A DNA stretch of 64,000 bases. Origin: Corydoras sp. C115. Lineage: Eukaryota > Chordata > Actinopteri > Siluriformes > Callichthyidae. The notes under the pieces are model-generated. The model was not told where the DNA came from. It ran no database searches and was given only the letters and a program-made list of their open reading frames with translations. The position numbers and the translations under genes are program-made. The stretch's first letter is position 1. Every line of letters starts with the position of its first letter. The stretch lies in NCBI GenBank assembly GCA_019802505.1, contig JAFMOC010000026.1, positions 1,849,001 to 1,913,000 of the forward strand, written 5' to 3'. This document shows positions 39,830 to 54,778 of this stretch, piece by piece.

Positions 39830-41534
39830 GTATACTCTTGTATCTAAACTATAGTATTAATTATCTACAAACTGAAAGATAACTTGTAGTAGCCAAATCA
39901 ACTCCAGTATTATAGAGCCAGTGAAACCACCCCTATATCGTGTTAAATTACTTCATCCTAAACTAATTCTGCTTGTAAAGTACAAAATTTTGTAGAAAAT
40001 GGGCAATTTATCCACAAAAAACAAAAGTAACAAATTACCACTAGTTAATTGGTAATTTTTTTAATTGAGTCATGTGTTGTCATCAACGATGAACAATTGT
40101 GCAAAGTTTCAGTTTAATCAGATAACGGAAAATGGGTATAATAGCATTGGGAAATAGCATTTGTGAACTTTTTAACAGACACACAAACAGATGAAGCTAA
40201 TATAGGGGTGGTAAAACATTTAAGACATTAAAACATTTTGCATCACACCTTATTTTAATTTGTCACATGCAAAACTTGCTGTAAAATTGTACCTGATTTA
40301 TATTTGCAGCACTTAATCTTTATTTTTAGAATTTTGTAGTGATTTAAGTTGTCATTTATAGCAATTACTCAAGTTACTGAAGATTTTGATTTGACGGTCA
40401 TTTTTAAAGAATTCCAATATTGATGTTTTTAAGATCAGAATTGGTCCATGCTAACTACCTTAAGATCTAAGGTTCTGTAATCTAAGTTATAATCAATCAT
40501 ACATGGACATTGCAGATGTGTATCTAATGAACTATTATTGTAGTATTACAAATATTTAGTAGTTTAACATCAGCCACAATAAAACTCTTTTGTTCTTGTA
40601 GGGTAGTCTATAAACAGGATGGTTCATTGCTCCCACCTTCATTAGTACATGACCTTGGGTGGGTGCATTTTAATTTCTCTGTCTTAGAAGGGCACTTGCA
40701 GGGTGTCTCTCCTACGGCCCAGCAGAGGGGCAATGGGAGCTCCTGAGGCAAAACGGCTCACAGTGCACAATTGCTTCTACCGGTAAGTACCATTAATGCT
40801 TGATTACCAATTAATTGAATTCAGTCTATCTGGAATAACAATTTTAAGACACCCACATGCACACACCCAGGGTTTGGAAAAATCTACATGAACTTTTATG
40901 TAATCTATAAATCTAATGGCAGTAAATTTGAATTTTTTTTACTTGATGGTACACAACAGCATACACTATAAACGTGTTCTATCACACCCTACATTATACA
41001 CATTTATTCAGGAAATTTGATTATGGATTTGGTTCCACACAAATTTAATTTGAAACTTAAAACTAGAATTAAAACTGAATAAATAAAACTTATTTTAAAG
41101 CATTTTAGCCAAAGACAAATTAGTTACTAACAAGCTTACTAGCTTAATGCCAGAATAAAACTACTGATACACCCTTTAAAGACTGGATCTAAAATGTATT
41201 TTTAATAAATCTGCTTAAATTTAATTGAGAATTTGTTTCTTTTAAACAGGGTTATAAACACAACCACAACTATTTAAGAAAAGTTATGTGTAAGGCCATT
41301 CCATTTTGAGGTACTTTATCATGTTAACTCATGATAACTACTCTTTAAACACAATATTAGTATATTGTAATGGATGTACTCAGTCAAATAACAGAAACTG
41401 TTAGAATGTCTAGGTTTCAGTGTTTATATCATATACACAAATATAAACAACAAACATTTTCCTATTGTAATTTTTAAAATGAATACAAGTTAAATATGAA
41501 GAACATTTCCAAATAGAACATTTGACTTTGTGAA
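39830..41534. other. Intergenic region with one exon-like segment
   Basis: Mostly AT-rich, unassigned. The segment 40688-40782 is bounded by an acceptor (TTCTCTGTCTTAG) and a good donor (CCG|GTAAGT) on +, and contains CAGCAGAGGGGCAATGGG. All three frames are open over 95 bp, so it could be an exon of an unannotated transcript; no protein family was recognised. Confidence 0.35.
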
Positions 41535-42257
41535 TTAGATCGCAGTAACCAGACTTTTATTCCAAAAGACATCAATATTACATGAAAACAAAACATTAAA
41601 GTATGGCATAATTTAAAGTCAATTAAAAAATAACAGTAATTAATTTTTCCCCCACTTGTACAGTTTACAAAAACAATAAAATTACTTTGAAACTGGTACA
41701 AAAAGCATCGCAATGAAACATTATTAAAAAATCTTCAACAAAGGCCAAAAATCTGGCAGCAGAGAGAGTTTAGTGTTCTCTTCCCTTAGGTCCTCCAGAG
41801 GACATCTTCTTCATCATGTAAATTTAAATGTGTGACTGTTAAGGACAAGGACCTGCAGAAAAAGATTTAAATGAGCTACATCCAGCATTTAATAAGAAAC
41901 CGAAGTTTTTACTTCATTTTAATCCATTTCCTTTTTTTTCTTTTCCCTTTTATTTGTTTCGCTTGTGCAGCCAGTCATCACATCATTTCACTACAAATTT
42001 TACTGTGTATAACTATGTTATAACAGGATTATGAACATTAAAGTCCAATAACTGTCTGCATTTATCAAACATCTGGTACTGGAAACACCCCCCCCCCCTT
42101 CAATTTTGAGCAGCAAATGAAAATCTGCATCTTTATTTAAAATTAAATAATGTAAATTTGTGAAAGTCTCATTCTTTTATTAGTTAAGGTCTGTAGTTAT
42201 TTTGGTTAAAACAATTGGCCTTTTTAAACCCAATAACAACTATAGTAACAAATACGA
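41535..42257 (-). other. paxip1: paxip1 3' UTR (inferred)
   Basis: Non-coding AT-rich sequence after the stop. On the - strand AATAAA (41561-41556) is a plausible polyadenylation signal, so the transcript may end near 41535. A 16-codon ORF (MMKKMSSGGPKGREH, about 41818-41771) lies inside it and is probably chance. Confidence 0.45.
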
Positions 42258-42364
42258 TCACTCCACACTGAGATTAGTTTTATGAGTTGAATAAAAAGGA
42301 TATGATTGATAATCCAGCGATTGCGTCAGCACTCCAGTCAGAATGAACTCTGCATTGTGCACAT
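42258..42364 (-). CDS. paxip1: paxip1 exon 20 (last exon, stop)
   Basis: Completes an Asp codon, then VHNAEFILTGVLTQSLDYQS, YPFYSTHKTNLSVE and TGA at 42260-42258. The first part matches the PTIP C-terminus. The last 11 or so residues run beyond the usual short end (about LDYxSYxF), so the C-terminus is slightly extended. Confidence 0.93.
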
Positions 42365-45300
42365 CTGAAACAAAACCATGAACAAAACAGACTTGTTAGT
42401 AACTGCCAATTGACCAGCTAACTATACTGCAACATCAAATATTTATAATTACATTATCATATGAAACAATATTATACAACTTTAATAAACTACTAACAGT
42501 GATAATCACATGACTGGTATGTAAAGGTTGTTTAATAATGACAATGTGGAAAAAAGAAGGAAAAAAAGCAGATGGCAGTAAGCCAAATCACACGGCTAAA
42601 TTAGTTTCTTACCAATGTTCTTCAGAAAGTATTCCCGGCACAAGTGCAGATCATTATCACATGAGATCAAAATGATTTCAGGCAAGTTCTGTTACAGAGG
42701 AACACATAAATTACCAAAGATTTATTTCTTTAATATAACTAAGTGTTTTCAATTCTGAGCTTATATTTGATCATTTGAAAATCGATTTTGAGGTGTTTCG
42801 GTTAATAGTGCAATAGTTCTACTGCCTCCTTTCTTTTAGAGTGTCCCAAATTTCTTAAACTCGGAAAGTTGGTCATTTTTTCAAGAGAAAACCAACATAC
42901 ACATTCCATTATCTTAAATGTAAAAAATAGCTAAGCTAAGATTTTATTAAACGTTATTCATTTTTAAACATTTTACAGTCCATTATACACAGGTTTTTAA
43001 AAAAATGTATGTTGCATATTTCAGTAGTCAGTTACAGAATTAATATAACTTGTTTTTTTTTTTTGGTTATTTAAGTTTGTTTTTTTTTAACCCAAAAATA
43101 TATTTGACCTATATAATATGTCAATTAGTACAGTACAGTGGCAAGCATCAGAAAAAGGAAAGAATGTCCTAACAATTCTAAAATGGCTATGACCTGATTA
43201 AGGCTGGTTAAATTCTATACCATTTAGATGTTCTGTAAACAAATAAAATGAGGTACAGGATGATACCTTGTTTTGCTTGTGTTCCATAATCTTTCGGAAG
43301 GACGGCTGTCTGGACAGCAGTTTCCCTCCAGCGCTCTCCACAATAGTTCTCATGGTGCTAAGGCTCGGACAGATTCCCGGAGTTATATAGAAGAATTTGC
43401 CCTGAGGACACAGATAGACATGTCTTAAATACAGACATAACTGTCTTCTAATGGTGACGTGTGCTTTAATTGGACCTCACGGACAACGTGTAGACAGTGT
43501 AGAATGAGAAGGAGAGAGAGATAAGGAGAGGAAACAAAAAACTGAAGAGAGATGTGGTAATAAAGGCAGAGACAATAAAGCAGCAGAAAGCACTTCTCAC
43601 CTTAAACAGTGGAGCAGTGTGCGCTTTCTTCAGGGACTCCTCCAGACTAAAACAGAAGAGCACTTCAGCCTCTGCGTCACGCAGCATGTAACTCTGCTCA
43701 TCTGCACATAAACACATTACATTATTAGAAAGAAATATGAGCAGGAGCTATTAGAAATTTGTAGCAACGTGGAAATGAGTTCTTTTTTTATAATTCCACC
43801 TCTGGCTATTAAATACAGAAAAGAAAAAAAAACCACTGAAAATAAGAGTTTGAGCATTTAATCTGATTTATACCAGGTAATGACGAAACAAGGCTCAGTG
43901 AACAATAAGGGGTTTGGTTTATATTTTTATAGAACCTTTGGATCTACACTGCACAATTCATCTTCAGGTAGTTACCACACATCAGTTTCCTGGGCTTTAT
44001 TTTTGGCAAGGTGTTCAGAAACCTAACATTTGTGTGATAGCTTAATATTTTTCACCTTTTGTCTAAAGTGCAATAAAATATGATCTATTAATCAGGGTGA
44101 ATGGCTGAGAAAATTAAAGAATTGCATACAGTCCAAATGACTCTACAAAATCACCAACCATTTTATAAGCTGAATTACATACGACTGTGCACTTTTATTA
44201 TCTACTTACTCTAATGTACCAGATCAAACAACATAGAGGTAACACTCCAATGTCACTCAGAACTTATCACCATGTAGACTTCTCAAATTGGAATTTGAGA
44301 CACTTATGATACTGGTGAATGGTTCTGAGTCACATTAGCACATATCATTAGTCAACAATCATCAAACTCTCACATTGCGGAGGAACAGAAGCTATTGTTT
44401 AGTTCTTTTATTATTAATTACAGTTTATAAGCTGTATCTGCAGCATACTTGCACATGAACTACTAGCAGGTCCATTTGGCTGATGTAGACACCGGTATGA
44501 CATCATTTGTTGCTATTTATGAAATGTAAAAAGGGCCATGAAAACATTATTAAAATATCCGGCTAAAGTAAATTTTATTTTGAAACACTTTACCCTAAAA
44601 CACTACTGAACACTTCAAATTATTAGCAGTGTACAAAAATGTGATTTGAGAGCCAGGTTCTCTCACCCATCATTAGTGCCTTAAAATATTAAAAATGTTT
44701 GAAACAAATATAATCACAAACAAAAATGTGTTTTTGGACTGTAATGTAAAAGTTCAGAGATTTGACCATATGGTGTTCTGACACCATCAAGTTTGGATTA
44801 AAGTGTCTTCTAAATGACCAAATGTAAATGTAACTAGCAAATAGACTGTGGCAATAAGGGTAATGGGAGCATACTTGTTCACTTTTGTAAGTTCACTAAC
44901 TTTTATAACAGTTAGGAGTGCAAGGTTGTTTTTGTTGGTAGTTTTATTTTTGGCAAAATCTAAGTGATATGACGTTCACAGCAGTTTTACCCACCTACAA
45001 ATTTCTGGCCCTTCCAGCTCTCCTGCAGCCACTCAGGAGTGACAATGTGCTTGACAACAGAGATGGCCGTTAGGAACTTGACCGTACGTGTCACTTTGCC
45101 GGCCACCAGATGAGTGCACTTTTGAGCACTCTCTGCCACTTCACCACCCAGTTCATATAATCGCTGTTAGAAAAAAAGTGCACATGAGGAAACGCAGAGT
45201 CATTTTAGTAACTAAATTTATTTCCCAGCTTTCAAGTTGTGAGAATCCATTAAGTTGATTTGAAAAACACGATTTCAAACACTCAGAAAGCTAAAAGAAA

Positions 45301-46738
45301 GTAAAGGCAACAATAAATTATTATGATTCTAGATACCTTTATGTACTGTTGCACCTGCAGAGGCTCAAAGCCAGTAAAGAAAACATATGGAGTTGATTCT
45401 GGAGGAAGCTTTTTAGTCGGCAAGGGCAGGTCTTCAATTCTGCAACAAGAAGAAAAAAAGTATCATATCAAACTCATCAATATCAGTTCACATGTACAAA
45501 CATTTGCCAAATTCAATACTTGTTTCTTTAATACAGTTCCGAAAAACACAAATGTCCGTCATTTTATTCATGGCAGGCTTTTTAAAAAAAAGTGAAAGCA
45601 CTGATATGTTCCATCATTCACTTTCAATAATATTAAACTATTATTATAAACTATAATAATAGTATAATAATATAATAAAAAAGTATAATAATATATAAAA
45701 TATAATATTTTATTACATATAATATAATATAATAAAAAGTATAAACTATTATTAAATATTAAGCTAATATTAAACACTTTCAATAATATTAAACTAATAT
45801 TAAGAAACTAGTGAGGATGCATCTCTTTAACAAATACCTGTTGTAGTAAAATTATTTCAAAAAAATATCTATTTCACTCTTTTTACATGCACTTAGAAGA
45901 ACTCACTTGGCTTTCTTGGCAGGTGGCTGTGAGGCTCCTTCAATTTGCTTCTGTTTCTGCTGTAGACAGAGACTCTGTAGGACACAAGTGACTCACTCAT
46001 ATAGGATTTCATGACTCTACATTAACATGTTATATTTAATACAATATATTAACAAAACCTTAAAAAGAGCCAATGACTACTGACATACACTGCTCCTAAG
46101 CATAGCATCACTGTGCATTCTGAATACACATTCGACTAAATAGTACATGATTATGAACGAATTTCATTAGCAATTAAATAATTGGATTTCTGTGAAAAAG
46201 CTTCAAATTTTTTTTCTTACCACCAAGGCCTCTGGTGAGACTTTTACTGGAGTCCGCCACGCAACTGCAAAATAAACATTAATGTCATTTTAAAAACCCA
46301 GTTTATAAAGCTTGACCACTGTAAAACACAAGGTATTTATAAAACATATAAATGACAGCAAGACACCTCTCATTTAACTGAAGTGAGGACAGAATCATCC
46401 TTGGTAGTAAAAATATGAATGATAAATTATGGTAAAACATTTAGAGTGCCATCTTACCAAGCAGGTTCTGGATGAGATGTGTATTGGGGGAAAGAGGTTC
46501 TGCCAGGTTGAACTGAGTGTATCTGCTGTGTTGAATCTGTCGTATAGCCTCAAAATTTCCCAGCAGAATGTCGCACAACCACTGAGCGTTCACACATGGG
46601 ATTCTCCACTCTTTTGCCTTTTCGTACTTAAGACCACTTGGCCTGAAACACATGCAGAATGATCAGTACCCGTTTCACTTTTATAACTTTAATATATACA
46701 ATCTTAAATTATTTATATATTTATTCAAATTATTTATT

Positions 46739-46835
<97 letters not shown>

Positions 46836-46902
46836 GTCATTGTTAAACTGGAACAGTCAATTTTAATCATTTTAATCCCTTCAGTTATTCAGTGTAAATG
46901 CA

Positions 46903-46976
<74 letters not shown>

Positions 46977-49900
46977 TACATACAGTTGTGATCAAATTTA
47001 TTCAACCCCCACTGAAATAAAGTGTTTTGGCCAGTTTGACATTGATTTGGATCATTTCAGTCATCTTATTTACAATTATATCAAAGAGGCACTTGTAAAT
47101 TAGACAAATATAACATAATATTTATGATGGAATAACCACAAATGTCTTTACTGTGCTCACATCATTATCAGTTTTATTCAACCCCCTAGTGACATTATTT
47201 TTTAGTACTTAGTACAACATCCTTTTCCAGTTATGACAGCTTTCAAGCGTGAAGCATAGCTTGACACAAGTGTCTTGCAGCGACCTATGGGTATCTTAGC
47301 CCATTCTTCATGGGCAAAAGTCTCCAGTTCAGTCACATTCTTAGGCTTGCGCACTGCAACTGCCTTCTTTAGGTCCCACCAGAGGTTCTCAATTGGATTT
47401 AAGTCTGGTGATTGCGATGGCCACTCTAGAATGTTCCAGCCTTTCATGTTCAACCATGCTCTAGTGGACTTGGATGTGTGCTTCGGATCATTGTCCTGTT
47501 GGAAGGTCCAACGTCTCCCAAGCCGCAGGTTTGTGACTGACTCCATCACATTTTCCTCCAAGATCTCCTGGTACTGAAGGGAATTCATGGTACCCTGCAC
47601 ACTTTGAAGCTTTCCTGTACCATTAGAAGCAAAACAGCCCCAAAGCATAATTGACCCCCCGCCATGCTTCACAGTAGGCAAGGTGTTCTTTTGTTCATAA
47701 GCCTGGTTCTTCCTCCTCCAAACATAGCGCTGGTCCATTGTCCCAAACAGTTCTAATTTAGTTTCATATGACCACAGTACACTGTCCCAAAACCTTTGTG
47801 GCTTGTCCACATGATTTTGGCATACTGCAGTCGACTTTTCTTGTTCTTTGAAGTCAGCAAGGGGGTGCGCCTGGGAGTTCTGGCATGGAGGTCTTCGTTA
47901 TGCAGTGCGCGCCTTATTGTCTGAGCTGAAACTTCAGTGCCCACATCTGACAGGTCTTTTTTCAGTTCCTTAGCAGTCACGCGGGGATTTTTCTCCACAT
48001 TACGCTTCAGGTAGCGCACAGCAGTCGCGGTCAGGATCTTCTTTCTGCCACGACCAGGTAACGTTTCCACTGTGCCCTTTAACTTGAACTTGCGAATGAT
48101 ACTTCCGATAGTGTCTCTTGGAATATTTAACAACTTCGCAATCTTTTTATATCCATTTCCATTCTTGTGAAGAGCAATAACCTCTTCTCTTGTCTTCTGG
48201 GACCATTCTCTTGCCTTCACCATGCTTGTAAACACACCAGTAGATGTCTAGAAGGAGCTGAGTATCACAGTCCTTTTAAATCTGCCTAATTGGTGCTCAT
48301 CATGCTTGATTGCTGCTCGTTGACATCCACAGGTGTTTTCAATACCTGATTGAAAACACTGGAATGAACCTCTGTTCTTATGAGTGGTAGTTGTAAAGGG
48401 GTTGAATAATTGTGTCAATGAAGAAATCACAAAAAGGCCATTTAATACTTTATGACAAAAACAATTGATGCTATCTTAGTTGCATTTAGTTCTTTAACAA
48501 GTCCTTGTAAGATTTCATTATGAACACAATTACAAATGTGCACTGAATTCCATAAAACCCTTCGCAGCATTGGGGGTTGAATAAATTTGATCACAACTGT
48601 ACATACATACATACATATACACACACACACACACATACACATGACCTGGCTGTTCAGTAAAAACCCAACCCTTAGCAGTTTTACCTTTTGGGTAATTACC
48701 CAAAAAGATTACGTTCCTATGTTAATAATTTCTAAAATAAAAGCTGATGTAAATGTAGCATTTTTCATTCATATAAGAAAATATAACCTCTAACACAGCA
48801 TATGAGCAGGAGCTATAGATAAGGATATATATACTGTATGTGTGTGTGTTATTTTAATGTCCTTTTTTTAATTTAATTCTTATCTTAAGACACATTGTAT
48901 AAGCTAGACATATTTCATATATTACATATAGTGATCGAGCTAGGACATAAACACAGACTTGTCGCTGAAAGTAGATACAGGAAATTGGCTAAAACTGTGG
49001 TGTGGGTGTAGTCTGATCAATTATTTTTCACAGCCTGTGCCTGTTAACCATTTGACTGTGCAACTGAAACCTCATAACAGTATAAATACTGCTGCTTTGG
49101 ATGTTTTTGAGTTATTGTTAGTCAAGAAAGAGATTACAGGATTTTCTGTGCTGAGGAAATATGCTTAAATAAACTGTATGTTTAACATGTTGGTTGTTTT
49201 CATACATACCCTGAAAACCACCCACAACTGTGAGAATGTAACAGAAGCAAATAAACAGAAAGAAATAATTCGCCCAAAAGCACAAATCAAAACTTACTCT
49301 TTACAAATGAGAACAGTGTTGCTTCGACACAGGTATCCAGTGTACCGAGCTCCTGCCAAGTACGCCATGAGCTTTAAATCATCTCGATCACTGTCTAAAA
49401 ACCCAGTAACTGAAATTATCTAAGGGGTACAAAAGAAATAGTTAAATACTGAGATATAACATGTGATTTATTACAATAGAGACAAGCTTAAAACTTAATT
49501 TATAACAAGAAATTTCTATATTTATTTTACACAATATATAAAATATGAAACTGTTAAACATTAATTTTTCCACATTAAAATTTTAAGTGGGCCTTCAAAT
49601 CAAATACTTTTACTTCATTACATAATTTAAACACCAAAATTAACTATTGGAAGCTAAAACTTTTTTTAAAAGTGAAAAAACTGCAGACTTAGGCATGATC
49701 AAAAAATAATAGGCTGATGATCATACATGCTGCGAACAGGGTTTAGCTCCTGGGGGGAAACAGAATGGCAGATGGAGTGTACGATGTGGAGGGACCATCC
49801 TCTTCTTCTTCAGCACAGTGTTGAGCCAGTGAGCAGTAACGCAACGTTTGCCCTCCCTCAGTGCCTAAAGCCCGAACAGAACATTATAGGATAGAGGTAA

Positions 49901-52900
49901 CCAAAAGTTTAACTCTGGATAAAACCCAAACACAATCTAAATAAAAAAAAACACTTGGCAAACACTATGGTTTAATACATTTGATAATAGCAAGCAATTA
50001 AGAGTAATTCATTTACCAAGTGTCAGAGGCTTATAGTAAGGAATAGGCAAAATGAATGGAATAGGCAAAAGATATTATAGGATAAGTTTTTTGTGTTTTT
50101 GCAAAGCTTCAAAGATTTGCTCTTAGTTTGATTTGCATACTGTGAGAAAGGTCACCCATCTGAAATTTTTATCTGGGTCCAGCATTAATTTTGAGTTTGA
50201 TCACGTTTTCTGCATTTAAATGTAAATGAAAAAAACCTTTATGCTTATTTACAAATGATAATCTTTTGTTTTCAGTCATTATTAAACAAGACATTTACTA
50301 TTTTTTATTGTTTACTCCACTATAGTTTTTAGAAGACCTACCAGTTCTTCACAGTGGTTCACCATCACCCTATGTGACCTGCCTCCACACACTTCTCGAC
50401 ACAGTGGAGGACCAGATTAACAGTTTTTATTGGTGGGAATCAGCAGCTTCGTTCTTACAGTTGTCATGACAACTGGAAAATGGTTGCTATCACAGATATC
50501 ACAGACATTACATATAAACTTTAAATGAACTTTTGGTTTGTACTAAGTCAGCTCCATAGCACTGTGCATGCCATGTCGGAGGCAAGTGTTTGATATCGAT
50601 ATTGGATATTTGAAAATATACATCAATATTGTTATTAAAGTCCTCAATCTATTTGCTGTGAGTCTCTGTAAGGTGTAATATAACCTACAACATATTATTG
50701 CTATTTAAGCCCAATAATGGTTCTTCAATGAGGATCAGGCATGATTCTCTTAAAAGAAAGTACTATAGTTTTGCAAATATTACCTTGCAGGATTTCCAGA
50801 GTTGATGAAGTCAGTCTGTTTTTAAAACTATACATGGTCCTTAGAAGTCTTTGGAGTTCAGGGCTGTAACTAATGATTATTTTGATAATCGATTAATTGA
50901 TATTATTTTTAAAAATATTGATAAATATCTCTATTGAATAGGTCAATAAATGTCTAGTTTTATTCTAGTTTAAGGCATCCAAGTAGCCCAAAGAGCAATT
51001 TAACACAAATCTCACACACACACACACAATATTGTTTGTAAAAAAAAAATATACTAAATAATACTCTAATATGTTACCTAATCTATCTCTAAATGCAATT
51101 CATCCTCCCTCACTCCCATAGAGTGCAGTGTCTTCACTCATACCTTGTCAGAAAACTAAAGCTTAATTTATTAATTACCACCATTGTGTACAAGTTGTAT
51201 GCATTTATAAAGCACCTTTAAACCGTGCTTAAGGTAATTAAATGAAAATAAAAAATAGCACACATTCTCCATCACTATCATTATCCAGTTAACAACCAAA
51301 AACTGCATCAAGCGTGCTCTGCCAGTTCTCATAGTGTGAGTGCACCATTACGTTGATTCACTTTAAAACTAAAGAAACTTAGGATATTGTAGTGATTTGC
51401 TCTGCTGTTCAGGCCAAACATTTTCGCAAAGTTTGCATGTTACACGTTCTTTAATTGTGTGAAGCGTGAAGTGCTCCCACTTTTGATTTAAGCCGAAGCT
51501 TTTTTTCTGCGTCGGTCATGTTACATTTGTAGATTTTATTAAACTTTGTTAAACTTGTTTCCTAGATTCCACCTCCGCCGCTGCGCCACGTTCCGTTCAA
51601 CCCGTTTTCTTTGTTTTGTTTTTTTTCAGCGCTGCAGGTGACGTAAGCAGTTACGACATTGCAAGCAACATGTAAATCATGCGATAATGAAATTTGTTGT
51701 CGACACTTTTCATAATCGATTTTTTATCGGAGTTTTTCGATAGTTTCAAGTTTACATGTCAGCATCATAAAGCCACAGTTTTTTTCATCATATAATATCA
51801 CCATTTTTGTGATTAATGTTGTAACATGGCTCAGAAAACTTATGATCAATTACACCAGACCCATATTTATGTTTACCTGCATGTATGTACTGCTGACTTG
51901 ACTTTCACACAGCAAATGAGTGCAGCGGTTTAACGTTGCATCCACAGTTCCACCATACGCCTGAATTATCTGCAGAATGAAAAATGAGCCTTTAGCAGTC
52001 AAACAATTAACGACAACAAACTACAAACTAAGAAAAACAGCAGTTGAATGCTCACCCTTTTCCACGTAGCCAGTAACTGCTTATCAGCCATTTGTTCTGG
52101 ATAATCAGCGATTGCGAATATGCAGCCAACCAAAAATCCATCCTCCGGAACTGAACACACACATTGTAATATCAACAATTAGGCAGACCAAGAGAATTAA
52201 ATGTGTCACAAAAACACTCAGATTAAATAGCTTTTCCCCCAAATACCATTTCTGACCAACTGGATTTATTTAAGCTAATATGAAAGAGCCTCCTATTGGA
52301 TAATTCCTGCATGGATGATTATTTTTTAACAGAGTATTTAACCCTTGATTTAACAAGGTATTTAAAGACACATGCTTTGGTCATGGAAAAGATGTTAATC
52401 TGTTTCAGAAGGGCCAGATTGTAAAAGAGTGGTTCACTGTGCATGAGACATTATTTTTACACATAGATTGGCCCTAACAGAGTTCAGACCTGAACCCCAT
52501 TGAGAATCATTGGGATGTGCTTGAGAAGACTTTGTGCAGTGGTCCAAATCTCCAATCATCAATGCAAATCAAGATCTTGGGGTGAAGATTTATGCAGCTC
52601 TGGACAGAAATAATTGTTTTAATATTGCAGAAGCTTGTGGAAACAGTGCCACAGTGAATGCAAAGCTAAAGGCAGTCCAATGAAATATTAGTGCATGGCA
52701 TTTTTTGGCCAGGCAGTGTTGAAAACCAAATAAAGACATGAGGCGGTATACCTCTTACCCAATACAACTTACTATAAAACTCCACTCTTGGGATCAAGCT
52801 AACAGAAAATGCGTTCAATCCCCAAGTGGGTAATGTTTTTTCAGAGTCCTCTAAGGTTTTTTTACACCACTGAATTCCATGTTATTCCATTACTTAAGGA

Positions 52901-54742
52901 TTCAATTGTTTAACTCTGCTGTCCGTCCACTGATGCCTTGTCTTTCTGTTTCACTTAAAGAGCAGTGGTACAGCTGTTATGTTAAGTCATAACATCAGAA
53001 TGAAGTCTGCTCATCAGAATGAAACTTGATATCCTCCTCTGACAAACTTTAAAAGATGTTCACATCCACTACTTACTGACACTTACACAACCAAAATGTA
53101 TGTAAATAGAGACCCAAATGAAAAAAAGAAACAAAATTAGACACACTCTTATTAACTGAGAAAATGTAATTAGATATTCTATATATGTAAGTGACAAAAG
53201 TATGTGAACCATTAAAATAAATAGAAATTTTAAATGTAAAATAATAAATCAGGAGTTTTAATGACAATGAGACAAGACTGGGCTGCCTTTTGGATCTGAC
53301 GAGTCTAAATCCTAACAAAATTTTATGGAAGTCATGTTATGAACAAAGGAAATTTCTAAGAAAAAAAAATCATCTTTATCAAACATTAGATCGGTGGTAA
53401 CATGCTTTCTGAAAATGACATGCATTTATATTTGTTTAGTGTTTTTCTGAAGTTGGGCTCATGAACATCATTAATGATTGTTCAAAAATAGTCTTTGAAA
53501 GCTTATACATCACCTTGGTTACTTTGTGCCCTTAAGGACAATTACATGCCCTACACTTGGAATGATCTTTCTTGATCAAAAACCACTGGGGAGGTGTAAT
53601 GTTTAGATTGTTAAAGTCTAATATATTTGGAGATGGTTGCCTATTATAGCAACACATGAGCATCAGAAACGGTTCTTCTGGAAGTCTAAGAATTCTCCTT
53701 TATTCCTACCATAATAAATTACCATGTGATGCAAAAGATAACTGTTCTTGAAATAAAACAGGACACCCACTTAAACTCTCCATTTAACTGACTGAAAACC
53801 CTGGATTATCAAATAATCTTTTCATACTTTTGTTACTTACAGTTATGTAATATTGTGGTAATTTCCTTTAATAAATAAAATTTACACATTAGGAGTCAAT
53901 ATCTGTGCATTACACAGAAGTCCTTTTCGCCAATACTATGAATAAATGTTTTTTTTAACTTGTAATAAATATCTTAAAAAGAGAAAATGATTGATTTGAT
54001 GTGATTTTATCTTTGTAAAGTTTTATTATTATTATTATAACCTGTGTGTTTAAAATCGTTAAACCTAGTTTATGACCCTACCCTGTCAAATTTAATTTAG
54101 AATGTTTTTAAACGTTTGTACTTACTCTCTTGCCCTGGTTCATGGCCAAATAACTGATGCGGCTGCACAAGGTGAAGCTGTGCTTGGTGCTGCATTGCCT
54201 GTGCATTTTGTATTTGCTGCTGCTGCTGTTGTTGTTGTTGTTGTTGTTGTTGTTGCTGCTGCTGCTGCATTTGTTGCATGTGCTGTTGCTGCTGCAGGTA
54301 ATGTTGCTGCTGTTGCTGCTGCAATTGTTGCTGATGCAACTGTTGCTGATTCTGTTGTTGTTGCTGCTGCTGCTGCTGCTGCAGTTGCAGCTGAAGCCGG
54401 TGTTGTTGCAGCTGCTGCAGTTGCTGTAAGGTATGCTGCTGCTGTTGCTGCTGCTGTAGTTGCGGACGGACATGTGGCTGCTGCGGTCGAAGTTGCTGTA
54501 GGAAGCCAAGTTGTGGCTGCTGTTGCTGATGCGAGTAGATCTGTTGATGCATCTGCTGCTGAAGAAACTGATGGGACTGTTGCGGCATCTGGGGGAACCC
54601 CTGCTGCTGCTGTTGCTGCTGCTGTTGTTGCTGCTGCTGCTGATGATGATGATGCTGCTGCTGCATTTGCACACCTTGAGGCTGCAGGTGCATCATGGGA
54701 TGCTGCTGAAGCATGGCCTGCGCATGTTGTTGCTGCTGCTGC

Positions 54743-54778
<36 letters not shown>

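Noticed and set aside
41771..41818. Mini-ORF MMKKMSSGGPKGREH near an acceptor-like TTTTTCTGCAG on the - strand
   Set aside because: It lies in the inferred paxip1 3' UTR; there is no in-frame donor in the last paxip1 exon and the peptide matches nothing I know.
46652..46991. Tyr-Ile ORFs across TA repeats (also at 2321, 10897-11287 and 20560-20858)
   Set aside because: Pure (TA)n translates as Tyr-Ile in every frame, so the open frames carry no coding evidence.
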